This document shows, piece after piece, positions 16,596 to 25,600 of a DNA stretch of 64,000 nt. Made by a program: the position numbers and the translations under genes. Under the pieces are notes generated by a model. It made no database searches. It was given only the letters and a program-made list of their open reading frames with translations, and was not told the origin of the DNA. Numbering within the stretch: position 1 is the stretch's first letter; each line of letters opens with the position of its first letter. The DNA lies in contig NZ_JARZAJ010000023.1 of NCBI RefSeq assembly GCF_029892105.1, positions 35,292 to 99,291 of the forward strand, read 5' to 3'. This DNA is from Kitasatospora sp. GP82. Lineage in GTDB: Bacteria > Actinomycetota > Actinomycetes > Streptomycetales > Streptomycetaceae.

Positions 16596-17564
16596 TCACT
16601 CGCCGTCCTGCGACTCTGGAAGGAACCCGCTCCGCCGCCGCAGCAGCAGCGAGGTGAAGGCCATCGAGATGGCGAACAGGACCAGCGCGACCACGCAGGC
16701 CGAGCCGGTGTCGAAGCGCTGGAAGCCGAGGTTGTAGACCATCTGCGGCAGCGTCCAGGTGGAGCCGTGCGGATAGCCGGGCTCGAACTGCTGCCCGGAG
16801 CCGCCGATCACGCCGCTGGCGACCTTCCCGGCGACGATCGCCTGGGTGTAGTACTGCATGGTCTGGATCACCCCGGTGACCACCGCGAACATCACGATCG
16901 GCGAGATGTTCGGGAAGGTCACGTAGCGGAACTTCTGCCAGGGGCCCGCGCCGTCCAGCTCGGCGGCCTCGTACTGCTCCCTGGGCACGTCCAGCAGTGC
17001 GGCCATGAAGATGACCATCAGGTCGCCGACGCCCCACATCGCCAGCATGGTGAGCGCGGGCTTGGACCAGGACGGGTCGGTGAACCAGCCGGGCTGCGGC
17101 AGGCCGAGCTCGCCGAGCAGGTGGTCGACCGGCCCGGTGCCGGGGTTGAGCAGGAAGGCGAAGGCCATCGTGGCGGCCACCGGCGGGGCCAGGTAGGGCA
17201 GGTAGAAGGCGGTCCGGAAGAAGCCGACGCCGGTCTTCAGCTTGGTGATCAGCAGCCCGATGCCGAGGCCGAAGGTGACCCGCAGGGCCACCATCACGAC
17301 CACCAGCCAGAGGGTGTTGCGCAGCCCCTGCCAGAAGAAGGGGTAGTGGTTGAAGACGTAGTCCCAGTTCTTCAGGCCGGTGAAGGTCGGGGCGGCGAAG
17401 CCGTCGTACCTCATGAAGGAGAAGTAGACGGTGGAGACCAGCGGGTAGGCGAAGAAGAAGCCGAAGCCGATCAGCCAGGGGGAGAGGAAGGCCAGGGTGC
17501 GGGCCCTCTCCCGGCGGCGCTTCCTCCTCAGCGCCGCCGGGACGGCCGTGGTGGCGACCGCCAT
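16596..17564 (-). CDS. csnF: Carbohydrate ABC transporter permease (MalF type)
   Basis: Protein of 322 residues: basic N-terminus, six membrane helices and the EAA motif EQYEAAELDGAGPWQKFRYVTFP. Starts one base after the stop codon of the binding-protein gene, so it is translated from the same message. Forms the import channel with the MalG-type partner. No ATP-binding subunit lies in the operon, as expected for transporters energised by MsiK. Confidence 0.92.
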   Translation of the reverse strand: MAVATTAVPAALRRKRRRERARTLAFLSPWLIGFGFFFAYPLVSTVYFSFMRYDGFAAPTFTGLKNWDYVFNHYPFFWQGLRNTLWLVVVMVALRVTFGLGIGLLITKLKTGVGFFRTAFYLPYLAPPVAATMAFAFLLNPGTGPVDHLLGELGLPQPGWFTDPSWSKPALTMLAMWGVGDLMVIFMAALLDVPREQYEAAELDGAGPWQKFRYVTFPNISPIVMFAVVTGVIQTMQYYTQAIVAGKVASGVIGGSGQQFEPGYPHGSTWTLPQMVYNLGFQRFDTGSACVVALVLFAISMAFTSLLLRRRSGFLPESQDGE

Positions 17565-17565
17565 G

Positions 17566-18915
17566 TCACTTGGCCTGGTTGACGGCAGCGTCGATCTCCT
17601 TGGCGGTGGCCGCGAGGCCGGCCGCCAGATCGGCCTGCTTGCCGGACTCGTACGCATACCCGAGGTTCTGCATGGAGAGCTGGTAGGCGCCGCCGTTGAT
17701 ACTGGCGGGCGTGGTGCTGGAGTTGGGGTTCTTGGCGATGTCGACGAAGGTCCTGAAGTTGGGATCGGCATCCAGCTTGGGCGAGTTGAGCGCCTCGACG
17801 GTGCTGGGCACGTTGTGGATCGCGTTGGCGAAGGTGACCACGGCGTCGGTGTCGGTGGTCAGGTACTTGACGAACTCCCAGGCGGCGGACTGCTTCCGGC
17901 TGGTCCGGGCGATGCCGATGATGGTGCCGGTCTGGTAGCCGCGGCCGTAGGTGTCCGCCTGGTCGTCCGGCACCGGGAAGGGTGCGGTGGCCCAGTCGAA
18001 GGAGGGCTTGGCCTCGGCCAGCGAGGCGGTGCGCCACTCGCCGTCGATGGACATCGCCACCTGGCCGGTCTGGAACGGGTTCTTGGCGCTGAACTCGTCG
18101 CCGAAGCCGCTGCGGTACTTCTCCAGTCTGTCGAAGCCGCCGAGCTTGCCTATCAGGTTCTTCTGCCAGGTGTACATCGCGGTGACCCTGGGGTCGGTGG
18201 CGATGTCCGACTTGCCGTCCGCGCCGAAGTAGCCGGCGCCGTACTGGCCCAGGAAGTGCGAGGGGGTGGACTCGTAGCCGTGGTAGGTGGGCATGAAGCC
18301 GAGCTGCTTGTAGCCGTCGCCGTCGGCAGCGGTCAGCTTGACCGCGTCCGCGTCGAACTCGCTGAAGGTCCTCGGCGGCGCGGTGATCCCGGCGGCGGCG
18401 AAGGCGGTCTTGTTGTAGTAGAGCCCGTAGGCGTCGCCGAGCAGCGGCAGTGAGCACTGACTGCCCTCGAACCGGCTGTACCGGAGCATCGCGGCCGGGA
18501 AGGTCCTGGCCGGGTCGATGCCGTCCTTCTTCAGCTGCGGGGTCAGGTCCGTCCACACCTTGGCCGAGCAGAACTTGCCGACGTTGTCGGTGGCGAAGGA
18601 GGAGACCACATCGGGGGCGTCCGAGCCGCCGGCCCGCAGCGCCTGCTCGCTCTTGTCGTCGGCGATGTTGCCGACCACCTTGACGTGGATGTTGGGGTGC
18701 AGCTTCTGGAAGGCGTCGGCCTCGGCCTGGATCGCTCTGGTCTCGTTGTCCTGGCTCCAGCCGTGCCAGAAGGTGATCGTCACATCCTTGCCGGAGGCCG
18801 AATCATCCGTACCGCCGGCCGAGTTGGTGCCGGTGCAGGCGCTGGCGAGCAGGGCGAGGACGGCGCTGCCGGTGAGAGCGGCGACCGTGCGGCGGTAACG
18901 GCGATGGGTGCGCAT
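17566..18915 (-). CDS. csnE: Extracellular sugar-binding lipoprotein (family 1)
   Basis: Protein of 449 residues. The signal peptide ends in the lipobox LLASAC, giving lipidation at Cys27; the mature part is a family 1 solute-binding fold (ITFWHGWSQDNETRAIQAEA, FEQ-type core, GEWRTASLAEA). It should capture chitosan-derived oligosaccharides for the two downstream permeases. A strong AGGAGG site precedes ATG 18915. The 93-base gap to csnR lacks a clear operator, so transcription probably starts before csnR. Confidence 0.92.
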   Translation of the reverse strand: MRTHRRYRRTVAALTGSAVLALLASACTGTNSAGGTDDSASGKDVTITFWHGWSQDNETRAIQAEADAFQKLHPNIHVKVVGNIADDKSEQALRAGGSDAPDVVSSFATDNVGKFCSAKVWTDLTPQLKKDGIDPARTFPAAMLRYSRFEGSQCSLPLLGDAYGLYYNKTAFAAAGITAPPRTFSEFDADAVKLTAADGDGYKQLGFMPTYHGYESTPSHFLGQYGAGYFGADGKSDIATDPRVTAMYTWQKNLIGKLGGFDRLEKYRSGFGDEFSAKNPFQTGQVAMSIDGEWRTASLAEAKPSFDWATAPFPVPDDQADTYGRGYQTGTIIGIARTSRKQSAAWEFVKYLTTDTDAVVTFANAIHNVPSTVEALNSPKLDADPNFRTFVDIAKNPNSSTTPASINGGAYQLSMQNLGYAYESGKQADLAAGLAATAKEIDAAVNQAK

Positions 18916-19008
18916 CTATGAGTCCTCCTGGGGGTACGGGGGCAGGCGGCATCGCCCTTCGGCCCGTGCATGGGGGATTGGCAGCGGTACGGCGGAGCCG
19001 TCGGGAGG

Positions 19009-20214
19009 TCAGTGGGTCGTGAAGGCTGCTGCCCGGGCGGCGGCCAGGGCGCGGTGCAGGGCGCCGTGCACGACGGGGGAGTCGGGCACGGTGCTGCAGC
19101 GCACCTCGGGGCGGGGGATGGAGACCCGGGTCAGTGCCTCCTGGACGAGCTCGCGCAGCCGTTCGCCGCCCGCCGTCGGAGTACGGCCGGACAGCACCAG
19201 CAGCTCTGGGTCGACGACCGAGACGATCACGGACAGACCGACGGCCAGCCGCTCTGCCAGCGTCTCCAGGAAGTGATCGCCTTCGCCGGGCGTCCCCAGC
19301 GCGAGTTCGATCGCCTGCTCGGCGGCCGGTGCGCTCAGGCCGTGCTCGGACGCGAGCTCCAGCACCGCCTCCTCGCCGACCAGCTCCTGGAAGCCGCCGG
19401 AATTCCTCCGGCGGACGTTGTGGACCACGGGGGCACCGGGCACCGTCATATAGCCGACCTCGCCCGCGCCGCCGGTGAATCCCCGGTGCAGCTGACCGGC
19501 GATCATGATGGCGGCACCGACGCCCTCGGCGGCCCAGAGCAGGACGAAGTTCTCGCAGCCCTGGGCGGCGCCGATCGCCTGCTCGGCGACGGCGGCCAGA
19601 TTGACGTCGTTCTCGATGCTCACCGCCGTGCCGAGGGCCCCCTCCAGCTCTGCCAGCAGCCGGGGGGAGTGCCAGCCGGGCAGGTGCGAGGCGTAGCGGA
19701 GCTTGCCGGTGACGGGGTCGAGCGCACCGGGCACACCGATCACGATCTCGCGCAGGCTGTCGGCGGGGAGCCCGGCCTGCCGGACGGTCTCGGCGACGGC
19801 CTCGGCGGTCCGCGCCACCGTCGCGGCGGCGGGCCAGCCCTTGGTGGGCACGGTGTGCTCGGCGAGGACGGCACCGGTGATGTCGGCGACGGCGACCCGT
19901 ACCCGGCCGGTGTCCACATCCAGACCGGCGACGTACCCGACGGCCGGGTTGACCCGGTACAGCTGCGCGTTGGGCCCGGGGCCCCCGGCCGTGGTGCCCA
20001 CCGCCTGGACAAGGCCGGCGGACTCCAGCCGGGCCAGCAGCTGCGAAGCAGTGGGCTTGGAGAGGCCGGTCAGGCCGCCGATCTGGGTGCGGGAGAGCGG
20101 GCCGTGCGCCAGCAGCAGCTCCAGGGCGGCCCGGTCGTTGATGGCACGCAGCAGGCTCGGGGTTCCGGTCAGCGGGATCTGCTTCAGCCCGGGAGTGGGG
20201 ATCTTGTCGTTCAC
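19009..20214 (-). CDS. csnR: ROK-family repressor of the chito-oligosaccharide operon
   Basis: Protein of 401 residues: N-terminal winged helix-turn-helix (about 22-85; PLSRTQIGGLTGLSKPTASQLLARLE) and a ROK sugar-binding domain (GLDVDTGRVRVAVADITG). The usual zinc-binding ROK signature (CxCGxxGCxE) is not seen, so it may not bind zinc. First gene of the csn-like operon; CsnR of S. lividans represses its own operon and a chitosanase gene until chitosan oligomers appear. GTG 20214 is chosen because GGAGGAGG lies 8 bases upstream; a longer ATG 20247 form lacks support. Confidence 0.88.
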   Translation of the reverse strand: MNDKIPTPGLKQIPLTGTPSLLRAINDRAALELLLAHGPLSRTQIGGLTGLSKPTASQLLARLESAGLVQAVGTTAGGPGPNAQLYRVNPAVGYVAGLDVDTGRVRVAVADITGAVLAEHTVPTKGWPAAATVARTAEAVAETVRQAGLPADSLREIVIGVPGALDPVTGKLRYASHLPGWHSPRLLAELEGALGTAVSIENDVNLAAVAEQAIGAAQGCENFVLLWAAEGVGAAIMIAGQLHRGFTGGAGEVGYMTVPGAPVVHNVRRRNSGGFQELVGEEAVLELASEHGLSAPAAEQAIELALGTPGEGDHFLETLAERLAVGLSVIVSVVDPELLVLSGRTPTAGGERLRELVQEALTRVSIPRPEVRCSTVPDSPVVHGALHRALAAARAAAFTTH

Positions 20215-20277
20215 GTGTCCGATCCTCCTCCGTCCGGGGCGGTCCATGCCGCGCAGGCACCCGAAAGCACTGAACTG

Positions 20278-20294
20278 TTAGGAAAGTTTCCAAT
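20278..20294. promoter_or_regulatory. Probable CsnR operator
   Basis: TTAGGAAAGTTTCCAAT is a near-palindrome centred on the G of GGAAAGTTTCC, 64-80 bases before the csnR start. It resembles, from memory, the operator described for CsnR upstream of the S. lividans csnR operon and chitosanase genes. I saw no second copy in this window, consistent with one regulated promoter for the whole operon. Confidence 0.7.
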
Positions 20295-20380
20295 CGCTGA
20301 GTAGGACCGTAGGTCCCGCCGCCGGAGGGTGTCAATGACCGGGCGGGCGGTGGATGCCGAAGCGTTACCGGATGTGCGAA

Positions 20381-20412
20381 GAGCCCCGCTCACCACCAGG
20401 TGAACGGGGCTC
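20381..20412 (-). terminator. Terminator hairpin after the MscS gene
   Basis: GAGCCCCG(c)TCACC / GGTGA(a)CGGGGCTC stem with an ACCA loop and single mismatch, 16 bases past the minus-strand stop codon at 20428. Confidence 0.75.
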
Positions 20413-20427
20413 CTGCCGAACAAGAGG

Positions 20428-21525
20428 TCAGTCGGTCTGCAACGGGATCGGCTTGGCGGCCAGCGAGCGGGCCGAACTCGGGTCCGCCAGCGCCGAGGGC
20501 GCGGCCGACTCCACGGCCGGGACGGCCACCACCGGCGCCGGCTCCTCCTTCAGCCGCACCCCGGCCTCGTCGAAGGCGGTCTTCAGCCGCTGCCGCAGCG
20601 CCCGGCCGACCTTCGCCGACTCGCCCGGCGTGGTCCTGGCCTCGACCCGCAGCACCACCGAGTCCGAGGCCACCGACTCCACCCCGAGCACCTTGACCCG
20701 GCCCCAGACCAGCTCGTCGTACGGTTCTTCCTTGCCCAGCTGCTCGGCGGTCTCGTGGATCAGCGACTCGACCCGCTCCAGGTCCTCCCGGTAGGCGACC
20801 TGGACGTCCACCGAGGCGGTGCTCCAGCCCTGGCTCATATTGGCGATCCGCTTCACCTCGCCATTGCGGATGTACCAGATCTCGCCGTTGCCGCCGCGCA
20901 GCTTGGTCACCCGCAGCCCGACCTCCAGCACGGTGCCGGTCGCCACCCCGGTGTCGATCTCGTCCCCGACGCCGTACTGGTCCTCCATGATCATGAAGAC
21001 CCCGGAGAGGAAGTCGGTCACCAGGTTCCGCGCGCCGAAACCGATCGCGACACCGGCGACACCGGCGCTGGCCAGCAGCGGAGCCAGGTTCACCCCCAGG
21101 GCTGACAGCACCATCAGTGCCGCCGTACCCAGAATGCTGAACGAGGCGACGCTGCGCAGCACCGAGCCGATCGCCTCGGAGCGCTGCTGACGGCGTTCGG
21201 TGTTCACCACGCCGCTGTTGGCCAGCAGGCCGCCGAGCCGGCCGAACTCGGCCTCGTGCTCCGAGTGCCGGGTCATCCGCGTTATCAACTGCGTGATCAG
21301 TTTGCGCACCACCGCCCGCAGCACCATCGCCAGCAGCACGATGAAGACGATCCGCAGCGCGCCCTCGACCCAGCTCTGCCAGTTGGCATCCAGCCAGCTC
21401 GCCGCCTGCCTGGTGCTGGTCGACACCTCGCCCGCGCTGGTCGGAAGCCTGAGGTCGAGTTTGGGCAGCGGATCGGGTGAGGGGGCCGCATCGGCGAGAA
21501 GGCCGGTGGTACCGGACCGGAACAC
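20428..21525 (-). CDS. Small-conductance mechanosensitive channel (MscS family)
   Basis: Protein of 365 residues. An N-terminal extracytoplasmic piece, a membrane helix near 55-75, then the family core: pore helices VLSALGVNLAPLLASAGVAGVAIGFGA, the hallmark LVTDFLSGVFMIMEDQYGVGDEI, and a cytosolic beta/alpha cage. A Pro/Ala-rich tail follows. It should open on membrane tension to release solutes at hypo-osmotic shock. GTG 21525 has an AGAGG site upstream. Monocistronic, ending at its own terminator. Confidence 0.92.
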   Translation of the reverse strand: MFRSGTTGLLADAAPSPDPLPKLDLRLPTSAGEVSTSTRQAASWLDANWQSWVEGALRIVFIVLLAMVLRAVVRKLITQLITRMTRHSEHEAEFGRLGGLLANSGVVNTERRQQRSEAIGSVLRSVASFSILGTAALMVLSALGVNLAPLLASAGVAGVAIGFGARNLVTDFLSGVFMIMEDQYGVGDEIDTGVATGTVLEVGLRVTKLRGGNGEIWYIRNGEVKRIANMSQGWSTASVDVQVAYREDLERVESLIHETAEQLGKEEPYDELVWGRVKVLGVESVASDSVVLRVEARTTPGESAKVGRALRQRLKTAFDEAGVRLKEEPAPVVAVPAVESAAPSALADPSSARSLAAKPIPLQTD

Positions 21526-21846
21526 TTGCGAAGCCTCTTTCCGGGAGGGGACGGTGGATCGGATCCAGCGTAGCCGTCGTCCGACACCCGGACGGACGCC
21601 CCGTCAGCGTCCCGTCGGCGCCCCCCGCGCGCGCCGGTGCAGCTCGGGCGCGGGGCCCTGCGATGCATCAGGGCCCGGCAGGGCATACCGGCTATGACGG
21701 AGCCCACATCAGGTCCGTTACACAGGAGTGGTGGCGCCCTGCCACGGCGTAAGGCGACACTGGTGGAGATCGCGTTGCAGAAAACGGCGCGATCACCCGC
21801 TCGTCCCGGCGCGAGCCACGCGCCGCAGGCGTCCAAGGAGGCATCC
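21526..21846. other. Divergent intergenic region between mscS and the HNH gene
   Basis: About 320 bases with no convincing gene. It must hold both promoters; a good AAGGAGG ribosome site for the HNH gene ends it. No strong palindrome or structured RNA was recognised. Confidence 0.5.
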
Positions 21847-22482
21847 GTGCCGCATGTCCTGGTCCTCAACGCGTCCTACGAGCCGCTCGGCGTCGTCTCC
21901 ATGCGCCGCGCACTCATCCTGGTCCTCAACCACAAGGCAGTCAGCCTGGAGGACTCTGGAGTCACTCTGCACAGCGCCACCAGCGCCGTCACGGCGCCGT
22001 CCGTCGTCCGACTGACCCGGTTCGTCCGAGTCCCGTTCCGAGGGCCGGTCCCCCTCACCCGCCGCGCCCTGTTCGCCCGCGATCACGGGCGCTGCGTCTA
22101 CTGCGGCGCCGCCGCCACCAGCGTCGACCACGTCATCCCGCGCAGCCGGGGCGGCCAGCACCGCTGGGACAACGTAGTGGCGGCCTGCCGCCGCTGCAAC
22201 CACACCAAGGCCGACCGCCACCTCACCGAACTCGGCTGGCGGATGAAGCGCACCCCGGCCCCGCCCAGCGGCCTGGCCTGGCGCGTCATCGGCACCGGGA
22301 TCAGGGATCCGCGCTGGCGGCCCTACCTGGAGCCGTACGGCGGGATCGAACAGTTCCGCGAGTACGAGCACCATGACCATACCGAGTCGAGCGGAGCACT
22401 CCCGGCGCCACTGGGCCGCTCCCACTCCGTCCATCCCGTCCCCTGCGGTGAGCATCCCAAGCCGGAACCACTCTCCGCCTGA
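21847..22482 (+). CDS. HNH endonuclease family protein
   Basis: Protein of 211 residues. An N-terminal alpha/beta region (VLVLNASYEPLGVVSMRRA) characteristic of a widespread actinobacterial HNH family precedes the zinc HNH core: CVYCG, DHVIPRSRGGQHRWDN, CRRCNHTKADR, with two CxxC pairs. The last 50 residues are Pro/His-rich and variable. GTG 21847 follows AAGGAGG by 7 bases. It stands alone, not beside restriction or phage genes, so it is probably a housekeeping nuclease; its substrate is unknown. Confidence 0.92.
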   Translation: MPHVLVLNASYEPLGVVSMRRALILVLNHKAVSLEDSGVTLHSATSAVTAPSVVRLTRFVRVPFRGPVPLTRRALFARDHGRCVYCGAAATSVDHVIPRSRGGQHRWDNVVAACRRCNHTKADRHLTELGWRMKRTPAPPSGLAWRVIGTGIRDPRWRPYLEPYGGIEQFREYEHHDHTESSGALPAPLGRSHSVHPVPCGEHPKPEPLSA

Positions 22483-22522
22483 CCGACAAGGGCTTGCCCG
22501 TCAGATCTCCGGTACGCCTCAT

Positions 22523-22561
22523 GGGCCGCCGACGCACCCCGAGCGGGAGCGCCGGCGGCCC
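22523..22561 (+). terminator. Hairpin between the convergent HNH and GH84 genes
   Basis: GGGCCGCCG (22523-22531) pairs with CGGCGGCCC (22553-22561); the loop contains a further GC-rich pair. Lies in the 127-base convergent gap and may serve both genes. Confidence 0.5.
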
Positions 22562-22609
22562 GCCGTTTCCCCCCGTAGCGCAAGTCGCACCCCTCGGGGT
22601 GCAGCCTGC

Positions 22610-25600
22610 TCAGGGGGCGACCGCATAGATCTCGATCCCGTACAGCGAGTAGCCGTACTTGGTCGCCCTGGAGACGCCCTGGACACGCAGGAAGCGGGTG
22701 CCGGGCGCGTCGAAGCGGACCGTCTCGGTGCCGCCCTTGCCGTCGTCCACCGAGGCGACGGTCGTCCAGGTGACCCCGTCCGGCGAGGTCTGGACCTTGT
22801 AGGCGGAGGCGTACGCGTCCTGCCAGTGCAGCACGGCAGAACCGAGGCGGACCGGCTGCGGCAGCGCCAGCTGCACCCAGGCATCGTCCTGCACGGGCGA
22901 GGACCAGCGGGTCTTCGGGTCGCCGTCGTTGACCGCGGACGCCGGGAAGGCCGCCGTCTCGTCGCCCGAGGAGCTCGCCATGCCGGTGGGTGCCAGGTCG
23001 GGCCCGGCGGTCGTCGGCACCACGCGCACCTGGAGCACCTGGCGGACCGTCACCTGTCCCGCCGTGTAGGTCACCGGCACCTGGTACGTCCCCGACGGCG
23101 TGTCCTTGGCCGCCGCCACCAGCAGCGGCGTGCCCACCTTGCCCCCGCGCGGTACGTTGAGCGCCGCCGCCGGAGTCACGGTCAGCCCCTTCGCCGCCTC
23201 CGGAACCTCGCTCTTGAGCTCGCCGGTGGTGCCCTCCGGGAGACCCGCCTCCACCACCGCGCGGGTCTGCACCGGCGCTGCCGCGCCCGCGACCACGTCG
23301 AGCGCGCTGTCGGCCAGGCTCAGCCGGGCCGCCGGGACGTCGGTGTACCAGGGGATGATCTGGTTCACCACGGGCGCCTCGCCGCCGGGCGCCCAGGTCA
23401 GCCGGATCGCGTCGGCGCTCTGGCCGCCGGCCGGCAGTTCGTTGTAGCCGGGCTGCGCGGTGCCGATCGCCGCCCAGCCGCCCGCCCGCCGGACCTCGAC
23501 GGTGGCGGTGGCCCGTACGGTCGGGTCGGTCAGCACCGTCACCCGGTCCATCGGACGGGCCACGCCCAGTTCGATGGTGAGCGGGGCGTCGGAGGCCGTC
23601 GGGGCGCTTGCCGCCCGGAAGGCGGAGTCGGGGTTGCCGTCCAGTACGGCCGACGGCGAGGAGCCGGGTGCGGCGGCCGGCCCGCCGGTGACGGTCGCCG
23701 GGGTGTCGCCCGGCGCCGCCACGGTGAACTCGCGCACCGCGATCGCCGTCTTCTGCCCGGCCGTGGCCCGCAGCCGGACGGCCTTGGCGACCGTCCCGGC
23801 CGGTGGCGTGACGGTGACGGTCTTCTGGTTGTGCACCTTGGCCAGCTGCTTCCAGCCGCCCTCGCCGGTCGAGTACTCCAGTACCCCGTCGCGCAGGTAG
23901 TCGTCGGTGGCGCTCTGCGCGTCCGGGCCGTCGCCCCAGGAGCCCATCAGCACGGTGACCTGGCCCAGCGGGCGGCCCGCACCGAGGTTCACCCCGACCG
24001 AGTCGCCGGTCTGCGGCGGGGCCGAGCTCCAGTAGAAGGTGTCCGCCGCACCGTCCGTCATCAGCGCGGGACCGTGGTCGTACGCGGTACCCAGCGTGGT
24101 GGTCGGGGTCAGCGCGCCCGAGCTCACGCCCGACCAGTTGTCCGCCGACCGCACCGCCCGGTCCAGGAAGGGGTCGAGGACGCCCGCGCCGACCGTCGCC
24201 CCGCCCGAGGTCAGCTGATCGCGCAGCTGCCGCAGCTGGACCCGGGCCTGCCAGGCGGCCGAACCGTCCCCGCCGCGCTGCGCCAGCAGCATGTCCACGG
24301 CAGCCTGCCCGGCCCGGCCGTAGGTGCTCAGCCGGGCCAGCCAGGGTGCGGCGTCGGTGGCGACCGCGTCCAGGGCGAGGGCGTGCTGGGAGCCCGCCAT
24401 GGTGGTGAAGGCGTCCCGTACGGGGGCCGCTGCTTCGCGCAGCTTGGCGAGGTCGGGCGTGCTGCCGCCGCTCGGCTCCAGCGCTGCCCAGAACCGGTCG
24501 AGCAGCGGTGTCAGATAGCCGGACTCGGTCCTGGCCAGCGGGGAGGACTCGCTGTTGCCCGCCAGCGCGGTGAGAGCGGCCAGCCCCGCGCTGTCACCCA
24601 CCAGCGGGCGCAGCGCGGCCCGCCAGGAGTCGGCGGGACGGTACCCGGCGGGGTTCCAGGCGAAGTCGGCGGCGGTCGCCAGCGGGATGCGGGAGGCCAC
24701 GGACTGGCTCATCGCGGTCGTGAGCAGGACGGCCGACCTGCTCGCCACGCCGGGGTCGCGCCCGGAGTAGCTGCCGAGGTAGAGCCGGTCCGGGGTGGAG
24801 TCGTTGACCGGGTAGCTGTCCAGCGTCATCAGCGGATGACCGTCCAACTGGCCGACCGCGTCGGCGGTCTGGGCATCGGTGATCTTCGCCGGGATCACCG
24901 CGCCGCCGCTCCACGCGATCTGTACGCCCTGCGGCAGCTCGGCCGCCAGCGCCGTCCGGTACGGGCTGGTACCCGAGCGCTGGTACTCGGTCGGGACGAT
25001 CGACAGCGGCGCGAGCTCCGGGTGCCCGGCCATCAGGCGGTCCTGCACCTTGGCGACCACCTGGGCCTGCGCCTTGGCGGCGGCGGCCGGCCCCTTGCCG
25101 AAGTTCTTCCGGTCCACCGTGCAGTGCCACTCGTCGTAGCTGACATCCAGGAACTGCAGCTGGAAGGCGCCGAAGCCGATCTCGCGCAGTCCGTCCAGCT
25201 TGGCCACCAGCGCGTCCACGTCCCGGTCGGAGCTGAAGCAGAACGACTGTCCCGGGTCGATCGAGTAGCCCAGCGTGACATGGTTGCGCCGGGCCCGGTC
25301 GGCCAGCTGCCGCAGCCCGGCGGCCTGCTCCTCGGGGTACGCCTCGCGCCAGCGGGAGAGGCGGTACGGGTCGCCGCCGGGGGCGTAGAGGTAGAAGTTC
25401 TGCTTGGAGCGGCCGAGGAAGTCCAGCTGGCTCAGGCGCTGGTCGGTGGTCCACGGGGTGCCGTAGAAGGACTCGGCGATGCCGCGCACGGGTGCCCCGC
25501 TCGGCCAGTCCCGGACGCTCATACCGGGGAAGCCCTTGGTGCCGTCGCCCTGGCCCTGTCCCGCCGGGACGTCGCAGAGCAGCTGGCGCAGGCTCTGCGC

